From the NCBI GenBank assembly GCA_018524725.1, contig JAEUWP010000449.1, forward strand, positions 1-64,000: a stretch of 64,000 nt of DNA, in the 5' to 3' direction. The notes under the pieces were generated by a model. It searched no databases. It worked only from the letters and a program-made list of their open reading frames with translations, and had not been told where the DNA came from. A program made the translations under genes and the position numbers. This DNA is from Podaxis mareebaensis. Its lineage: Eukaryota; Basidiomycota; Agaricomycetes; Agaricales; Agaricaceae. Of the stretch, positions 1 through 13,800 are shown one piece after another; the first letter of the stretch is position 1; each line of letters starts with the position of its first letter.

Positions 1-1119
1 CGGCTTTCAAGCCAACGGAAAGCCAAGCTGTACCTGAGCCTAGCCAAGCTTAGCTTAGCCGAGCCGTGACAACACTAGAGCCATGATGCATGAGGACCCG
101 ATCGGTCTTTGCTTGATCCCAATTCGATGATGTGCCCCTCGACGACGGCAGTCTGGTCGTGATGATGATCATTTCTAGCCATGACCTTCGTTATCATATC
201 GTGCCAACCAAAGGCTCGTGCCTCCGCCTCATCCAATGTGGTTTCCTGATCTCGGTTGGGGCGCGGTGCAACTCTGATGCGGTGATCGTTATCGATGAGC
301 GTAACACTAACATGACGTCCACTCAGTCTCGGCAAGGGTGACTACCTTCGCTCAGCCATTCGCCGTACTGCGACAGTCAGTCAGTGTCAGCCAATCGCGA
401 CCTCGTTTCCAAGGAGAAGCAGGAAAGAAAAAACGGAAGATCCAACCCTTGGAAATAGGGGCTAGCGCGCCAAAAATACAGGTCAAGAGGCCTAGGCAAG
501 GGGAATATTTTCCCTTTGGAGCACACCGATAGAAAACGAGGCTTATCTTATCTTGTGGGACTTGGAATACGCTATTCCGTCCAGACGGATGACTTCCTTA
601 GGGGCCATCGACGATCAAATCAGAAATCGGTTGTACTCCATAGCCCCAACTCCCCTACACACACTCCAACTCCAAAACACCACTTTGCCCATCACTAGAA
701 CGTGTTGCGTAAACTGTAAGTAAGATCCTTCCTGGATGTTCGGTTCAGACAGGCCGCAGGTTTTAGACTAGGCCAGGGTCGGCATCGGCGAGTCGGTGTT
801 TGTTGGATTGCTGGCCGATTTTTATCGATAATTGAATGGTGTATGTATTGCGGGGGAGGGGTTGCATATTCACTGTCTGTGGTTCCTGTGGGAGAAGGAA
901 TCTAGCGTGTGTGGAACCCAATCACCGGCGGCGCCGTCGTGCCAATGGCACGATGGACCCGGATAGGCCTTTGATCCAGATTCTTGGAGTGTCCTTATAA
1001 TCAAGGAACTGGCGACTCATGTTTCGCTTTCTCCCTTCTTTGTTCTCCACTCTCCTTTACCTTTGACGCCGCTTTTAACCGCTAGTGTTTGGCCTCCTCA
1101 CTTCTAGAACGTGCACGTT
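1..1119. other. Intergenic, upstream of urate oxidase
   Basis: No supported gene. The first 65 bases repeat an AGCCAAGCT/AGCTTAGCC-like motif several times. The last 100 bases before the uricase ATG are pyrimidine-rich, as is common in basidiomycete promoters. Short open frames here lack family resemblance and splice support. Confidence 0.5.
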
Positions 1120-4100
1120 ATGTCCGCCGTTGAGGTATCAACACTATCTTACGCCAAGTACGGCAAGGCCAATGTCCGGGTTTTCCGAGTCGTGCGAGCG
1201 GGAAAGTGGCATCATATTGTCGAATACAACGTTACGGCACTCTTAGAGGGGGATATAGAAACGAGGTGAGTTTACCCTCCATCCTAGCGCACCTTTCCTT
1301 TCTCTGTCGTCTTGGGGTGGTGAGCCTCTCTCTGGAGGTCGAGTACTCAGCGCAGCACGTTGGACATCGCATGTCGCGTGGTCACGTCAGAGCCTGGGAT
1401 GAGATCATTCTCAGGTTCCATGAGCGAGGTCTAGACTTCCAAGGTCAGGGTATGCCGATGCTGATGGTACCTGGGTGATTACAGTTACACCCAAGCCGAC
1501 AACGGTGTCGTCGTTGCCACAGACTCCAGTGCGGTTTCCCCCTGTTTCTCTCTTCCACTCACTCTCACCAACGGTTGCTCTCACTTGTGGTATGCCATAT
1601 CCCTGTTATTTTTGCCTTTTGTGCGTTTTGGGCTTCTGCGCGGGTTGATCGGGCGTATGTGGTTCTCTTATGGTCTGGGGTGAATAGTCAAGAATATCAC
1701 GTATTGTGCGTTGCCCATCTGTTCTATTTCTACGACAATTTGGTGGGATTATTTGCTGATGGATTATATTTGGTGCTACAGACCTGGCGAAGGTATCGCC
1801 ACACATTCTCTCTGCTGAGAAATTCGCCCTGCACCTCGGGACGTTCTTCGTCTCGAAATATGCACATATTCACAAGGCGCATGTGACGGTTGAGCAGTTG
1901 AGGTGGACGAGGATCCAGGTTCCGGGTGAGCAGAAAGAGGTGGAGGAGCATACACATGCGTTTTGGAGGGACGGAGCGGAGAAGAGGGTTGTTAAAGTCA
2001 TCGTAAGTCTTTTCTGATTTTTGGGAGGTTTTATTCGTCTGGCGTTGCGGTTGTTGGTGTTGGTGGGATGCGGTGGCTGATTGCAGTTTCCTTTACGGTG
2101 GGTTGCGTTGGGCGCCTATAGATTGATGCGACTTCTGGGAAAGACAAGCTGTCTGCGACGGTGAGCGCTGGTGTCACCGACCTTTTAGGTACGCTCCTCT
2201 TCCCTGTCCTCGTTACATCATTTGTCTGATCGTCATCCTCTATCTGGATAGTTTTGAAGACTACTGGCTCCGCGTTCGAGGGTTTCTACCGTGATGAATA
2301 TACTACCTTGGTTCCCGTTAACGACCGAATCTTTTCCACCTCGGTTGACCTCTTGTACACGTTCAAGGATATTTCAATCGCGGCACCGAAGGACGAGAAG
2401 AGGCTCGAATTTGAGATACCGTTAAAGAAGGGGGATGAGGGTTATGAGGGGAGTGTGTGGGACGAGGAGGTTCCTGTAAGAGCAAGGAAGGCTACTTTGG
2501 AGGTGTTTTCGATGGACGAGAGCGCCAGTGTTCAGGTGAGTGTTGACTTCTATGGCTGTTCAGTTCCTTTGTCTTGGTGGTTGTGGTGCGGCCACTGGCC
2601 CCGCCGGTTTGCTGGTGCGCGGTTAACACGGTACCGCGTTGTTGCGGGACTTTACCTGATCGGTCCTGGGCCCTGGACATCGTTGGCGATGATCATCCCC
2701 TGCATCCTCAAAACTTTTGGGGTTATGGTGTGGTTGCTTAGTGATGGAATTGCACTAAGTTTGACCCTGGGGTGAGGGCGCCGTAAACGTTCGGGTGGTT
2801 CACACATGCAGTGTACGTGAACTTGGCGTTTCGTTCCCAGATGAGTGGATTCTGGATGTAAACCTCCATTATTGGCATCGCGCGATGGGAATCAGGGGAA
2901 GGCGTCGGGTTCTGGGAATCGCCGTCTATGTGTTTATTTTGTTCTGGGATTAGCGGCGGTGGCTTTGATGTTGATGGTGATGCGCTGATGGGATAGTACG
3001 GATGATGGTGGTGGTGATGGACAGATGTCGATGATTCGGTCCCGCAACAGTGTTTGTTGGACAGGTTGGATCGGGATGGAGTAATCGGGATGGGATCCCT
3101 GACGCGATTGGCTTGAGTTTTTCGGCGATTTATCCCAGTTTTTTGATTTTGGTTTTGGTTTTGGTTTTTTTTTTTTGACCAGTTAGGAGAATTCCCCGGT
3201 TTATGCTGGCGCTGACGATTTATTGTTCCACTCCACGGGACTAATCAGGCTACATTGTACAAGATGGGGCAACGGATCATCGCAGAGAACGCCGGGATCC
3301 AGGACGTCTCGTATACGCTTCCCAACAAGCATTATATCCCGGTGGACATGAGATACATTGGAGTTGATAATCTCACACCGTGCGTGTTCCGCCCTTTTGC
3401 TTTGACTCTTGACGTTGTCTCGTGTTTCTTTCAATCATCCTTTTCGCGGATTGCTGTGCCTGTCAGATGAAGTCCTATCACGAAGGCGCGGATGGTGATG
3501 GGCTTGAGGGGTTGGGAGTTCATCTCGTGAATGATGAAGATGGATGTGCGCTTCGCCGCAGCTGCTTTGCTGGCTGCCGGGTATCTGGGTGGACTAGGTC
3601 TGGGAGGACGGCTTCTGATGGAGGATGGCATTACGTCAAGGGACAGTCTTCTGTTTCCTCCAGAAACATATCCCCTCAAACACTTGACGAGCTTCTGTTC
3701 CGTCTGGTCGGTTTGTGAGACCGACACCGGAGACGTGGAAGCTTTCCGGAACTGGAAAGACCCTTGCTTCTCATTTTGCGCGAGAGAGCTGGGTCTTATT
3801 TGCACGGTCGTCGAGCCCTCTTTCGGTGGTAATTAGGACGACAGGCAAAGACGACGAGTCCAGGTTCCTCGGCCGTGGTTGGTCCGAGTTTTACGGAGAG
3901 CAAGGAGAAAGGATGTGTGGAGTGGGGTACTAGCGGTCGCTTTTACGAGACCGTTGAGCCATCGTTTCGTCTCGGTTCGCGCATCTGGCACTCACAGTGC
4001 ACAGCCTATCGGGCACTTGACTGGACTCATCGGGCGTCCGTCCGCGCGTTGCATCGAAATCGAAGTTTTGCTCAGGTTTATTTTTGTGATTCTGCATTTC

Positions 4101-4528
4101 GCGTTCTTGGGAAGATCGGTTTATGCGTGGAATCGTAAATCTTCGATCTCGAGGGGGGTTTCAGAAATCTGCCGGGCGCCGGCACGGCCTCTGATTCCTG
4201 TGATACAAGATGTACAGGGAGGTTGTTGGATGTGGCTGCTGTCTTGCAAAGCGACGACAAGAAGCGGATGGCTATCTACACGCTAAATCATTCTAGGCCG
4301 CCATTTGATTTTTCTTGTCTCTGTCCTGGGTGGTTTTTGTCGCTTGGGAGGCTCACGAGGATGGCTGTATTTCATACAGGGCTCTAGCGGAAGTATTCTG
4401 CCCGATTGCCGCGCCGAGGTCCGTAGATTTCTTGAGATGAAGCGTGTGACATGGCTGCTGACGTCACCTACCCGATGGTGTTCACTTTTGGCAGCGGATT
4501 GATCTCCGCTACGATCTCGCGCAAATAG
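1120..4528 (+). CDS. Urate oxidase (uricase), many introns including an 18-nt microexon
   Basis: Oxidises urate to 5-hydroxyisourate in purine degradation; fungal uricases are usually peroxisomal. Readable exons are 1120-1265, 1485-1528, 1688-1705, 1782-2002, 2122-2188, 2252-2535 and 3249-3379, with all phases consistent. They give family landmarks in order: YGKANVRV near the N-terminus, ADNGVVVATDS, a microexon giving IKNITY, LAKVSPHILSAEKFALHLGT, HVTVEQLRWTRI, TTGSAFEGFYRDEYTTL, KMGQRIIAENAG and LPNKHYIPVDM. The usual C-terminal signature is found about 1.1 kb further on as GLISATISRK followed by TAG at 4526-4528. The join from DNLTP (3379) to this last exon is unresolved; one short linking exon is probably missing from my model. 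Direct read-through after 3379, or the nearest acceptor, gives an early stop. Introns of about 160-713 nt and a last one near 1 kb are long for this genome. The identity is secure; the 3' structure is inferred. Confidence 0.85.
3148..3177. repeat. T/G-rich simple repeat in uricase intron
   Basis: Several copies of GGTTTT followed by a poly-T run lie about 70 bases before the acceptor of the 713-nt uricase intron. Confidence 0.7.
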
Positions 4529-4614
4529 AGTACGTCATCTGTTTCAGAGGTATGGTCCGTGCGCGCGAGGGTCAAGGCGGCGGACAAGGTTGGTGAGGAG
4601 GTGGATGGGTGTCG

Positions 4615-4674
4615 CAAGGGAGGAGGGGAGAGGGAGGAGGGAAGAGAGGAGGGGAGGGAGGGTTGTGCGGAGGG
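4615..4674. repeat. GGA-rich purine tract
   Basis: Irregular GGAGGGA repeats between the uricase stop and the next gene. The tract is almost pure purine on the + strand, so it may form an unusual DNA structure. It lies about 130 bases upstream of the transcription factor ATG. Confidence 0.6.
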
Positions 4675-4802
4675 ACGAAGAGAAATGGGGGATGAGCGTC
4701 GTCAAGGGGCGTGCGAAGATGACGTCTAGGGAGAGTAACTAAGTAGGAATTAATCTGATCTTAAATAACTACACCGTCATTGACCACCGACCAACTGGAA
4801 CG

Positions 4803-7800
4803 ATGGGAGGAGACCACAAATGCCCAGTCTGCCAGGCTACCTTTACTCGTCCTCAGCATGTTGCCCGACACATGCGCTCTCGTGCGTTTCCCTCCCAATT
4901 CTGCTCCACTCCGATCCCTAATCGCTCCCCTTCTCCACAGACACCGGCGATAGGCCCTACAAGTGCCAGTATTGCGGGGACCAGTTTGCCAGAAGGTACT
5001 CCATCTTCCCTTCTCCGCCCCCTTCCGTTCCTTACCCACCCGCCCCAGCGATCTCCTTTCGAGACATGTCAACAAATGCCATGCCAATGAAAAGCCACTC
5101 CCGACACAGGGCTCCAGACGGAAAGGCTCTGCCTCGGCCTCGCGCGCCACCACCTCCAAACAGGCATGTGACCAGTGTGTCCAGTCCTCTCTCCCTTGTG
5201 ACGGCAGCAATCCTTGTGGTGCGTCCATTTCTCTTGTTTTTGTTCCATCTTTTAACCTTGTCCTCCAAACAGCAAAATGCGTCCAGCGAAAATGTCGCTG
5301 CACCTACGTCAAGTTCCACAGACAGACCGCACCCGTCGGCCCAGGCCACAATCCCCGCCCCGCCGTCCCTCCGAGCGCCGTTCCGGGCTCTGCTTCTTCC
5401 TCCCTCGCCTCTTCCCGCATCCCCATCTCCTATTCCCACCCAGACGACTTTTTCCTCGGCCCGCCTCCCTCTTCCTCCGTTCCGACCATGGCTGAAACCC
5501 TCTACAACTCGCAGACCTTTTCCTTCCCTCCTCTGTATCCTGATCCCACCTCCGCAAACCCTAACGCCGATTTTACCTCCAAATACAGAGCTCAGGCGGA
5601 GCTGCTCAGGAATGGCACTGCAAATACAAATGGCGCGCACTTTGCCCCCACCGGGGGCACCGGCGGTCCTGTGGGTCCAGGCATACCCGGCGCGCCTTCT
5701 CTTTCTCCTCCAAGTCTATATTCCGATCCGCGCTCCACCTCTGGAACATCTTCGTGGGTTTCGTGGAATCAGGAACCTCCTGATTCCTATCACCCCCACG
5801 CACAACAGCCCTCCTTGCATGGTAACACTCTTAATTATCGTTACTAGACATAACTGTAGCGCTAAGCATGGATATTATTCTTTTTTTTTTTCGATTCGTC
5901 TATTATACAGATAAGGATATGCACCACGGCCATGATTCCTTGTCACATCGCTCACACCAGCATCACCCGTATGTGAACAGCCACGGGACGACTCATGCCT
6001 TACAGCATTCCTCTTCGGGCCCTGGCACATATCCACATCAGGCCCAGGCTTCCGCTGCCTATCTACGTCGCGGATCCGTCGAATTTGGTGCTGGTAGCGA
6101 TGGAAGTGGCAGCACGGCCGACCACTCTATCCCGTCTTCTGCCGCCTCGTCAAACGTCCATCTTCCCTTGGACAATCTTTCTATGCAGCAGACTCATCCG
6201 CTGCCTTATAACGTAAGTGCTGTCATCCGTCTTCTATTCTATGCTGTCCTTTTTTGTTCTTTCTCCCCGTCGCTAACCTACCTCGTTCTGTCTTCTTCAT
6301 GTTCTTTGTTACTTACCTGCCTGTCAACCTTCACGTCGAATCTAGACTCTGGAGAACATGTCGGATCATCGAGGCAATTACGCAGGCGCCGCTGGCTCAA
6401 GTGAGGTGCATCATGGCCAAGGAGCAGGTAGCAATACCGGATTGATGAATCACCAGCAACATAGTGGGTTGGACGGCGAACGCGACGTCTCGTCCGCCGT
6501 TGGTTTAATGTCGTTGGATGATCCTAATTTCCTCTCAGGGCTCCCCGCTGATGACAATACTCCCTCGTTTTTCCCCGGGATGAACCTCAACATGAATCTC
6601 GGAGGCATGCCGTCGCTCTCTGCCATCCCCGCGGACGACCCCGATGCAACCCCGATGCCATTGAAGGAGAATCCTCCCCCTTCGGCTCCCCCGGGCACGC
6701 TGTCGCTTCCAAGGAGTGCGAGTACGAGTGGAGTGAATACTGCAACGCCTAGGGAGAGTGACTTGAAAGAGTTGAGGGAGTTCTGGAAGCAGTATATGCG
6801 TACTCCGTTCAGTGGACCTGGGCCGGCCGAGGGGCAGAATAGCCACAACAGCACCCCGCAGCATCAACACCAGGAACAGCAACAGCAGCAGAGCTTCCCG
6901 CCTCCGGGTTTCCGACGGCCGCGTGTGGCGTCGATGCCTAGTTCCAAGACGCCTACGATTGCGCTATCGCTTCAGAACCAGACTCATCAACACCACCAAC
7001 AGAATCAACAACCGAACGACCCGAGTCGAGGAGAGAGTGGGATGCGGACGACCTTGCACGAGGATTTGAAGAGTTATGAGGCGGCGGTGATGGCGAGAAA
7101 GGCCCCGACGAATCTCAACCTCGTTCCGAAGATGAGACGAGGGACTGTCCCCGGGCTTACTGCTCCTGGACATTCACCGTCTTCTCCCGTCGACGGTACT
7201 CAAGGCGGAAGTCCCGTCATTGCAGGAAAAGGAGTCGGAGTCGTACCAATGGTCAAGTTTGACCTTTTGGGGCGGCCTGATACTCGACCCAGCAGCGCAT
7301 CAACATCAAAGAGTGGGTCATCGGGTGATGGGTCGTCATCGCTCGCAGGAGCATTTGGAGCCCAGCAGCAAAAGCTGCAGGGTAGCCCACACCTCTCGTC
7401 GCAAGCGTTTACTCTCATGCGACGGGGTAGCCCTGCGTCGAGTACCACCGGAGATTCGTCTTCACGAGCGTCGTCGGTTTCTGTGGATCAGGAGGGAGAC
7501 ACGAGTGATGACGGGGGTGCTGCATCTGCTGCGTCGGGAGATTCGGGGAGGGTTGGGAGGTTGAGACCGGCGTTTAAGAGGTTGGCGTCGACGGCGCTTG
7601 GACCTCCCAATGCGAAGAGGGCATTTTTGGCCCCTTCGAGCGGATCGGCGGGTGGGATGGGCGGTGGAGAGCATTCGAGTGAGATGCCACCTCCGCAACA
7701 ACAATCGCACCACCACCATGGGGCTGGCAATATGACTGTCGATCCTGCTACAGGTACCGGTGTGGATGAGTTCGGGCAGGGGTATGCACCCGGTGCGGTG

Positions 7801-7812
7801 GGGATGCATTGA
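4803..7812 (+). CDS. Transcription factor with two C2H2 fingers and a Zn2Cys6 cluster
   Basis: Predicted nuclear DNA-binding protein of 873 aa from six exons: 4803-4881, 4941-4995, 5049-5218, 5273-5821, 5911-6212 and 6346-7812. All phases fit and the sum is 2,622 nt. Two classical C2H2 fingers lie at about residues 7-55. The first is CPVC-x12-HMRSH; the second starts YKCQYC and is split across two introns. A fungal Zn2Cys6 cluster follows at about 85-115 with spacing C-x2-C-x6-C-x5-C-x2-C-x6-C. The rest is low complexity, rich in Ser, Pro, His and Gln, and probably regulatory; the last exon also ends His/Gln-rich. Fungal factors combining both finger types are known, but I cannot assign a named orthologue or target. 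The ATG is the first in frame and lies 12 codons or fewer before the first finger. Confidence 0.9.
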
Positions 7813-10800
7813 GCTGTAGTAGGTTTATCCCATGTCCGCTATCGTTGCGAGATGAGCGGGAGGTGGGTCTAGAAGCGGACATGACGGATGGGGGAAAGAT
7901 TGTTGGGGGTGACTTTCAATTTCTTTCATACGACTGTCGCACTTGGAAGCTTTTACGGTTTATGATACGGATACGACGACGAATCCCTTTTTTTCTTTTG
8001 TTGTGTGTATTTTTAGGTGGGCTGGAGGCTGTGGAGTTCGTTGGGCGCTGGGTTTGGAGGGGTCCAGAAGAACAGGGTCCAGCATGGTCTTACGGGTTCG
8101 CCAGTAACCCCCCTGAGCCCCCTTCTCGTTTTCGTTTCTTCATTTCGTTTTTTGCTCTGTCCGGGGTTATGCGGCCGTTGCTAACCCATAGCTGTTCTCT
8201 TTGACTGGTGACCTTGTGGGGATGAGAGGCGATTGCGACCCAGAACAAGGACAAGAGGGCCCTAGGCATGTCTTAGGCATCGCTCAATCGCGATTCGCCA
8301 GACCGCGGGGGCGCCAAGTGTTCAACCGGCTTCTCTCAGGATACGTTGCCACTTCGCGATCCATATATCTCTCCTGGATGCATTTGATACATCTGGGTGC
8401 TTCTAGCGCGGTTGCTCTTTTTGTCCTTTGTTTGGGTTGTCGCATTATGCAGGGTTTGGGGTACACGATCAGGGCCGCTTCTAAATGTGACGGGACCGAT
8501 GCAGTTTCGGTTTCATGGATTCCCTGGGAGGTCTTCATTTCTTCATTTTGTTTGCTTTCCATTTTTCTTCTCTTGAAGATGGCGTGATGGGGCGTTTGGT
8601 GGAGATGGTCTCATGATGCTGATTGATTCCTTTACTTAGATATTTTATTCTTGTCCACCGTCTCTTCTCATACCCTTTTGCCCTTCTTGTTCTGTTGTTC
8701 GTTCTGATCTCCGTATGGACGGCCGGCTTTCTTGGTAGTTTCGTTTCTTTTGGGTGGGGTGTTTGTTCTTTATCTTTGGCCTTCTGTCTTTTGATGATGT
8801 GGCAGCGGGACGATGGACGGTCTTTTTGAACCCGCCACGCCCAACCGAGATAGGTGTAACTTACTCTTACCTCCATCAATACTTGCGTAAAAAGGTGTAG
8901 TAGCAGCTCGCTGTGTATTTGGAACGGTTCTTTTCTTTCGTTTCTTATAGACCCATCTAAATAGCTCTGATTCGTTTGTAATAACTATATGTATGACGTA
9001 TATCGTGGCTTGTCCTGTAGCACTTGTCTTGGTGACTGTAGCAAAAAACCTGATTTCTTATCCTTTTTCTTTACTTCTCGCGGCTTGATCTTTTTCCGTA
9101 CTGGGTTATCTATTGGGAAACTATCCAGTCAGAGCAGAGCGAAGACCCTGCGATTTGTCGGTTCGTGATAATGCCCTTCTTAAGCGAGCCAATAATAGTG
9201 TTCCCAGAGATTGGCTGTTGGACGATTTTCCGTAAAAAGTAGGGATGGAGTAGATGTGGGGTGGATCGTTTGACGGTCATTGGTGGTCATATCGAGGTCA
9301 TCGACGACTTCGTGTTCCGCCGGAGGTTGTGAAGGAGGTTGCCGACTCCGCAAAAGAGCACGAGGGTGGCTTATATTGTGTAATCTGGTGTGTGACGGAT
9401 ATGTGTGATGCGAAGTGCTCGACGAAGGGGGTTGGCGGAGGCTGGATGGTTGATGTTGAAAGGTGTCTCTCGGCCTCCCTCGGCAGTGGAGATATTGTCG
9501 GCTTCGAACCTGGGTTGTCGGGCCCATGGGGTCACGTCGGAAATCTTGCCGAGACCCTTATGAACGGCTACTCGCGTTGCTATGTCGATGGGCCCATCTT
9601 ATGTACATTGTACATATTGTCGTTGGCCTCGTGGATGTTCTTGGGTCATGGTGTGTGGAGCGATCGAGGTAGGAGTGACAAATTAGTAAGTAGGGGGTGT
9701 ACAAACGACTGTAATATGCCATTACATTGAGTTGGGTGTATTGCGTCAACGGCAGTTCGAGCTACTTATGACGACGTTAGTAAATGTACACACGTCTTGG
9801 TGTGGGCTTTCGAATTCTTCCCTTCACACGTTGGCTAAAGAAATGGCGCATGTTACAGAAATACCCTCGGATGCTTTTACCGACAGTTCGAACGAACAGA
9901 CGATGCTTCCCTCCTGCCAAATGGCGTGGGATTCACTCCCGAAGACGCCGAAGATAAGAGACGTCAATCGAAATCCGGAGCGTACGGTAGCCTCGTGGTG
10001 CCGGTCCATTAGACGGGACCGGAAAGATGTGCGAGTTTTCACAAGGATATACGTATTGGTTCGGAGTAGGTATTTGACTGGTGGCTCAGGGAGGACTTAC
10101 GCGGGTTGGCGGAGGGTCACCATGCGAGGGTTGGTTAGATGCGATAGGGTACCTGTAATTGTTGTGTGGAGTGAGATCGTAATGGCCCTGCGGAAGCATA
10201 TAAGGTTTATGATTCGGAATGGCCAGTGGGAAGAGATGCGTATCAGTGTGTTCATTACCGCTATTTCATTGCTTCAAGGTCCATTAAGGCGAGAACCATT
10301 TCTTATTCAGAAGAGCTAAGTTCGGACGAAAAATGAGGTGAGGGAAATGAAGAGGGGATGAGGGAAATAGGTAAAGATAGGTGTAACTGCTGGTAGAGAA
10401 AGGTCTTCTGTGCCTTCGGAGCTTCAGAATCGTCATTCCTTAGCTGTGGTACGAGAGTCAGGTGAGTACCCTAGGGAAATCAAGTACCACAGAAAGGAAA
10501 TACCAAAGACAAAAGGACAGCCTTTTTCTTCACACTGAGACGAGAACCCGCTGTCAAACATCTGTCTGATCAAGCGAGGTGTCGAGATCTGTGGAACTTC
10601 TATCTGGTAGGGTGCTCTTGCAATCATTCTTCGAATTGTTTAGAGCTCGTGCCGTTATATGTGTGATTGAGGCACAATGGTATATGCGCGGCCAGGTGTC
10701 ATAGTATTTAGCTTCGATCTTCTGAAGAATCTCTCACTCGGAGTCGCTGATACTTATGAGCCTTGGCGATCCTGGTGTCTAGCTGTATCTAGTGTGTGTG

Positions 10801-13800
10801 GTGTGTGGGAAATTTTCACTCCGATTTATATACCGGTATATTGCCTCAGTGATTCGATCTCGTAGATTGCCAGTAGTCTGAAAGATTGATTAATATATCT
10901 GATGGACCTGAGAGCCTCACTTCACATGTCGGAAAGTAGTGGGTGTGCCCGTTTCTCGGAGAACAAATGAATTTTGGGGACCTAAATGCCGTGGCTGATG
11001 TGTAGAGTCCGTTGATGTGGCATGACAAAATTTGAGAACTTCTATATTGTTGGCTATGGGTACATATGGGCCTACCCGACTTGCCTCCTTCTCCCGAGGA
11101 TATAAATACGCGTGATATAAGGGGGGTGCTTTGTATGAGATAAAGACATAGATATAGACAACAATCTTTCCATTCTCGCCTCGTTACCATCGTCACCAAT
11201 TTCCTAGAGGTTGTCATGTGCCCAAGAAGGGGCTCTTCCGCTCCGTCCTCCAAGTCTGGCAAATCCCCATTTCGTTTCACATGCGGCTATGATATAGTGT
11301 TTGAGAAGGCAAATACTGATTCTCGTCCATGTGAACATAAGGCTTAGTTCCTGCGCAGATCCAGGATGCTAGTAGAACGGGAAAAGTCATAATGATACGA
11401 GAATGGAGCATAGTGTGAGGCTTTGTGCTTCGAACGGGGACCTGGTTACAAAGGAATGGCTAGTGTTGGGAAGGGATTAACTCTTCATCACCGGAAAGGT
11501 ATCCTTGTTTTGGTTAAGTGACAAAGGATTGTCCGCGGGGAAAGCAAAAGCCGAGAGTATGCTCTATTCGGAGGAAGTTCTGCGCCCTACGGCGTTGTCA
11601 TCGGGCTCGGACGGGGCAAGATCAAGACAGCCTGGAAAGAACTTGGGATGGATTTTCACTTTTTGCTTATACATTAGAAACGGTGCCATTCTGAGTGAAA
11701 TGCGTGTCTGTCTTGAGTATGAGCAAGATTATTGACTAGTGTTGAGTTGAAAAAAGAGGGACCAATAAGTACGAAGACTAACAATGGACACAGTAATTCG
11801 CCTGAAGTATAAATTGGTTTGGGCTACTTATGCAGGAGTTCTGTTCTGATACGAAAGGTACTTGCAGGTGTCTTGGTATCGCCCAGGAATAGCGAATGAC
11901 AGGCATCCATAATCATTATCGGGAAGTGGAGCATCCGCAGCAGTTTTAATGCCCTTTCGTGGAGACAAGCGTAGGTTCTATCACGGTGAGAATGATCCAC
12001 CAACGGGGTGACAATTTCCTACCCAAATCAAAATGATCAGGATCACCGCCATAAGGGGGTCTCTGCCTGATATAGTAACCCATTCTAGTACATCATAACA
12101 TGCAACTTAGCCCGATGTCAGGGAATGCTACGAAATATACACGGACGCAAAGAGGACCAGAGGTCAAGGGAATCACTGTATAACACCGTGAGCTATAGAG
12201 TGGCAAGCGTGGGCAACCTCTGTGTTAGAGGTACGCTGCCCACAACAGGTTAGAGGGTCCGTAGAGTTTGTGAGGTTAGAAATTCACTGACACGCTGGTA
12301 GTTGGATCAAAGGTATGAGTCCTCGATGGAATGCAGTAATGGAACGTGGATGTACTGGATACTTTGCTTGCCAGTAGCTTTGTCGCTGAGCGTTTTTTGT
12401 TAGGCGTTTAAGCGACCAGTGGTTTTAGTTGAGCTCTTCACAATTTACCGACGCCGACGGCAGAGGTATGTCATGTGTATGCAATCGCGGTGATTGCTAT
12501 GGTGCTCGGGGAAACAGAAAGCTTTGGCCATCCGCAGCAAGGGAAGAAGCAACACGACCAAGGTAAAACGATCCAGAACGGCAAATTGGAATGGCCGATG
12601 GAAAACCCTGGGATCTTCTTACTCGAAAGAAGCCTGAAAAAAATCCGTAGCGTTCTCATTTACCCCAACTCCAACCTGCAACATTGTGGTGAACCTTGAT
12701 CGCCGCATGCTCATTGAACATGCCGGACTTTGAGCACCTGCAATGTATCGGTGAATATTGAGCCTGGAGGCAGGCAAATTGGATCTAGCACATTTTTCAT
12801 CTATGCCAAATCCAGGCCGAGAAGGCATCGTACAGTATGCAAACAGGCTTCGTGAACTTACCGCACCCGCGCTTGTGCTTTGCCCAAGGTGCGGTTGCAT
12901 GTCTCCACGTAAGAAGGTGGTGCCAAACCTTTCCAATAGCGATATTTAGCAATATTCAGCGGTAGTGAATATCAAAGAGACGACTTATGATGGGAAAAAG
13001 GGGGTCACAAAACTATATAAATGAATTCTGCACTACATCGTATAATATGACAGTCAAATAATGGTATTGACGCTAATGCCGCAACACTCTACTCGGCCAT
13101 CCCCTCTCCTCCCGTGCCATTTCATTTCGGTGCTTCATGCATCATTCAATTTGATGATTCACTACTTATTGTATAGGATTGTTACCCCCACTCAGGTAGC
13201 ACTTGTCCGAACATTGTATATAGCTCGTAAACCGTTGTTTTATAAATACTGTGCTGCGTCTCTCTCTCTCTCTAGGGAGTTAATAGATGTCCTTCTTTCT
13301 CTCGCCAAACTCATTCGCGAACCTCTTGCTTCTATCCATATACTCCTAGCTAATCCCTTATCCATTCGAGTCAAAGCATAAACCTCAGACGGACGCTGAT
13401 GTGTTCGCATACTTGCCCAACTTTCCGCCTTCGATGCTTACTACGGTGCCGGCTCGTGTCTCACGGTCTTGATTCATGCATTCGTCCGTCACACTGCTTC
13501 ATAATGGCCCTGATATGTTTTCTTAACCAGCTCGACGGAGCGTACTGCACGTACATATGCATACAGGGTTTCCGAAACTGTTGTATCCATGGCAGAACAG
13601 GATGTCGTTATCAACCGCCCCCCCCTCGCCCCGAGTAGAAGGATATGAACACCAACGCTATCCGACCTATGCCAATGGCACACTCTCCAGAAGTCTCCTT
13701 TACCAGCGTTGGGAAATTCGACTACTTGCAGCTAGTGTCTCGAAACGACTCGGCAGACGGGGGGCTCCTAAGATTACTGCCTTTCGTCTCCCAGCTGGTG

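Noticed and set aside
3467..4290. Separate small genes (about 100-135 codons) between uricase exons
   Set aside because: The uricase C-terminus lies downstream at 4526-4528, so this interval is most likely intron. The frames show no family resemblance.
5032..5914. Overlapping frames of 200-280 codons on both strands over the transcription factor gene
   Set aside because: They run through introns of the spliced zinc-finger gene and are rich in Pro/Arg/Ser, as expected for shadows of a low-complexity exon.
9254..10319. Two + strand frames of 158 and 195 codons
   Set aside because: No signal peptide, domain or composition of a folded protein. They overlap frames on the other strand and there is no splice support.
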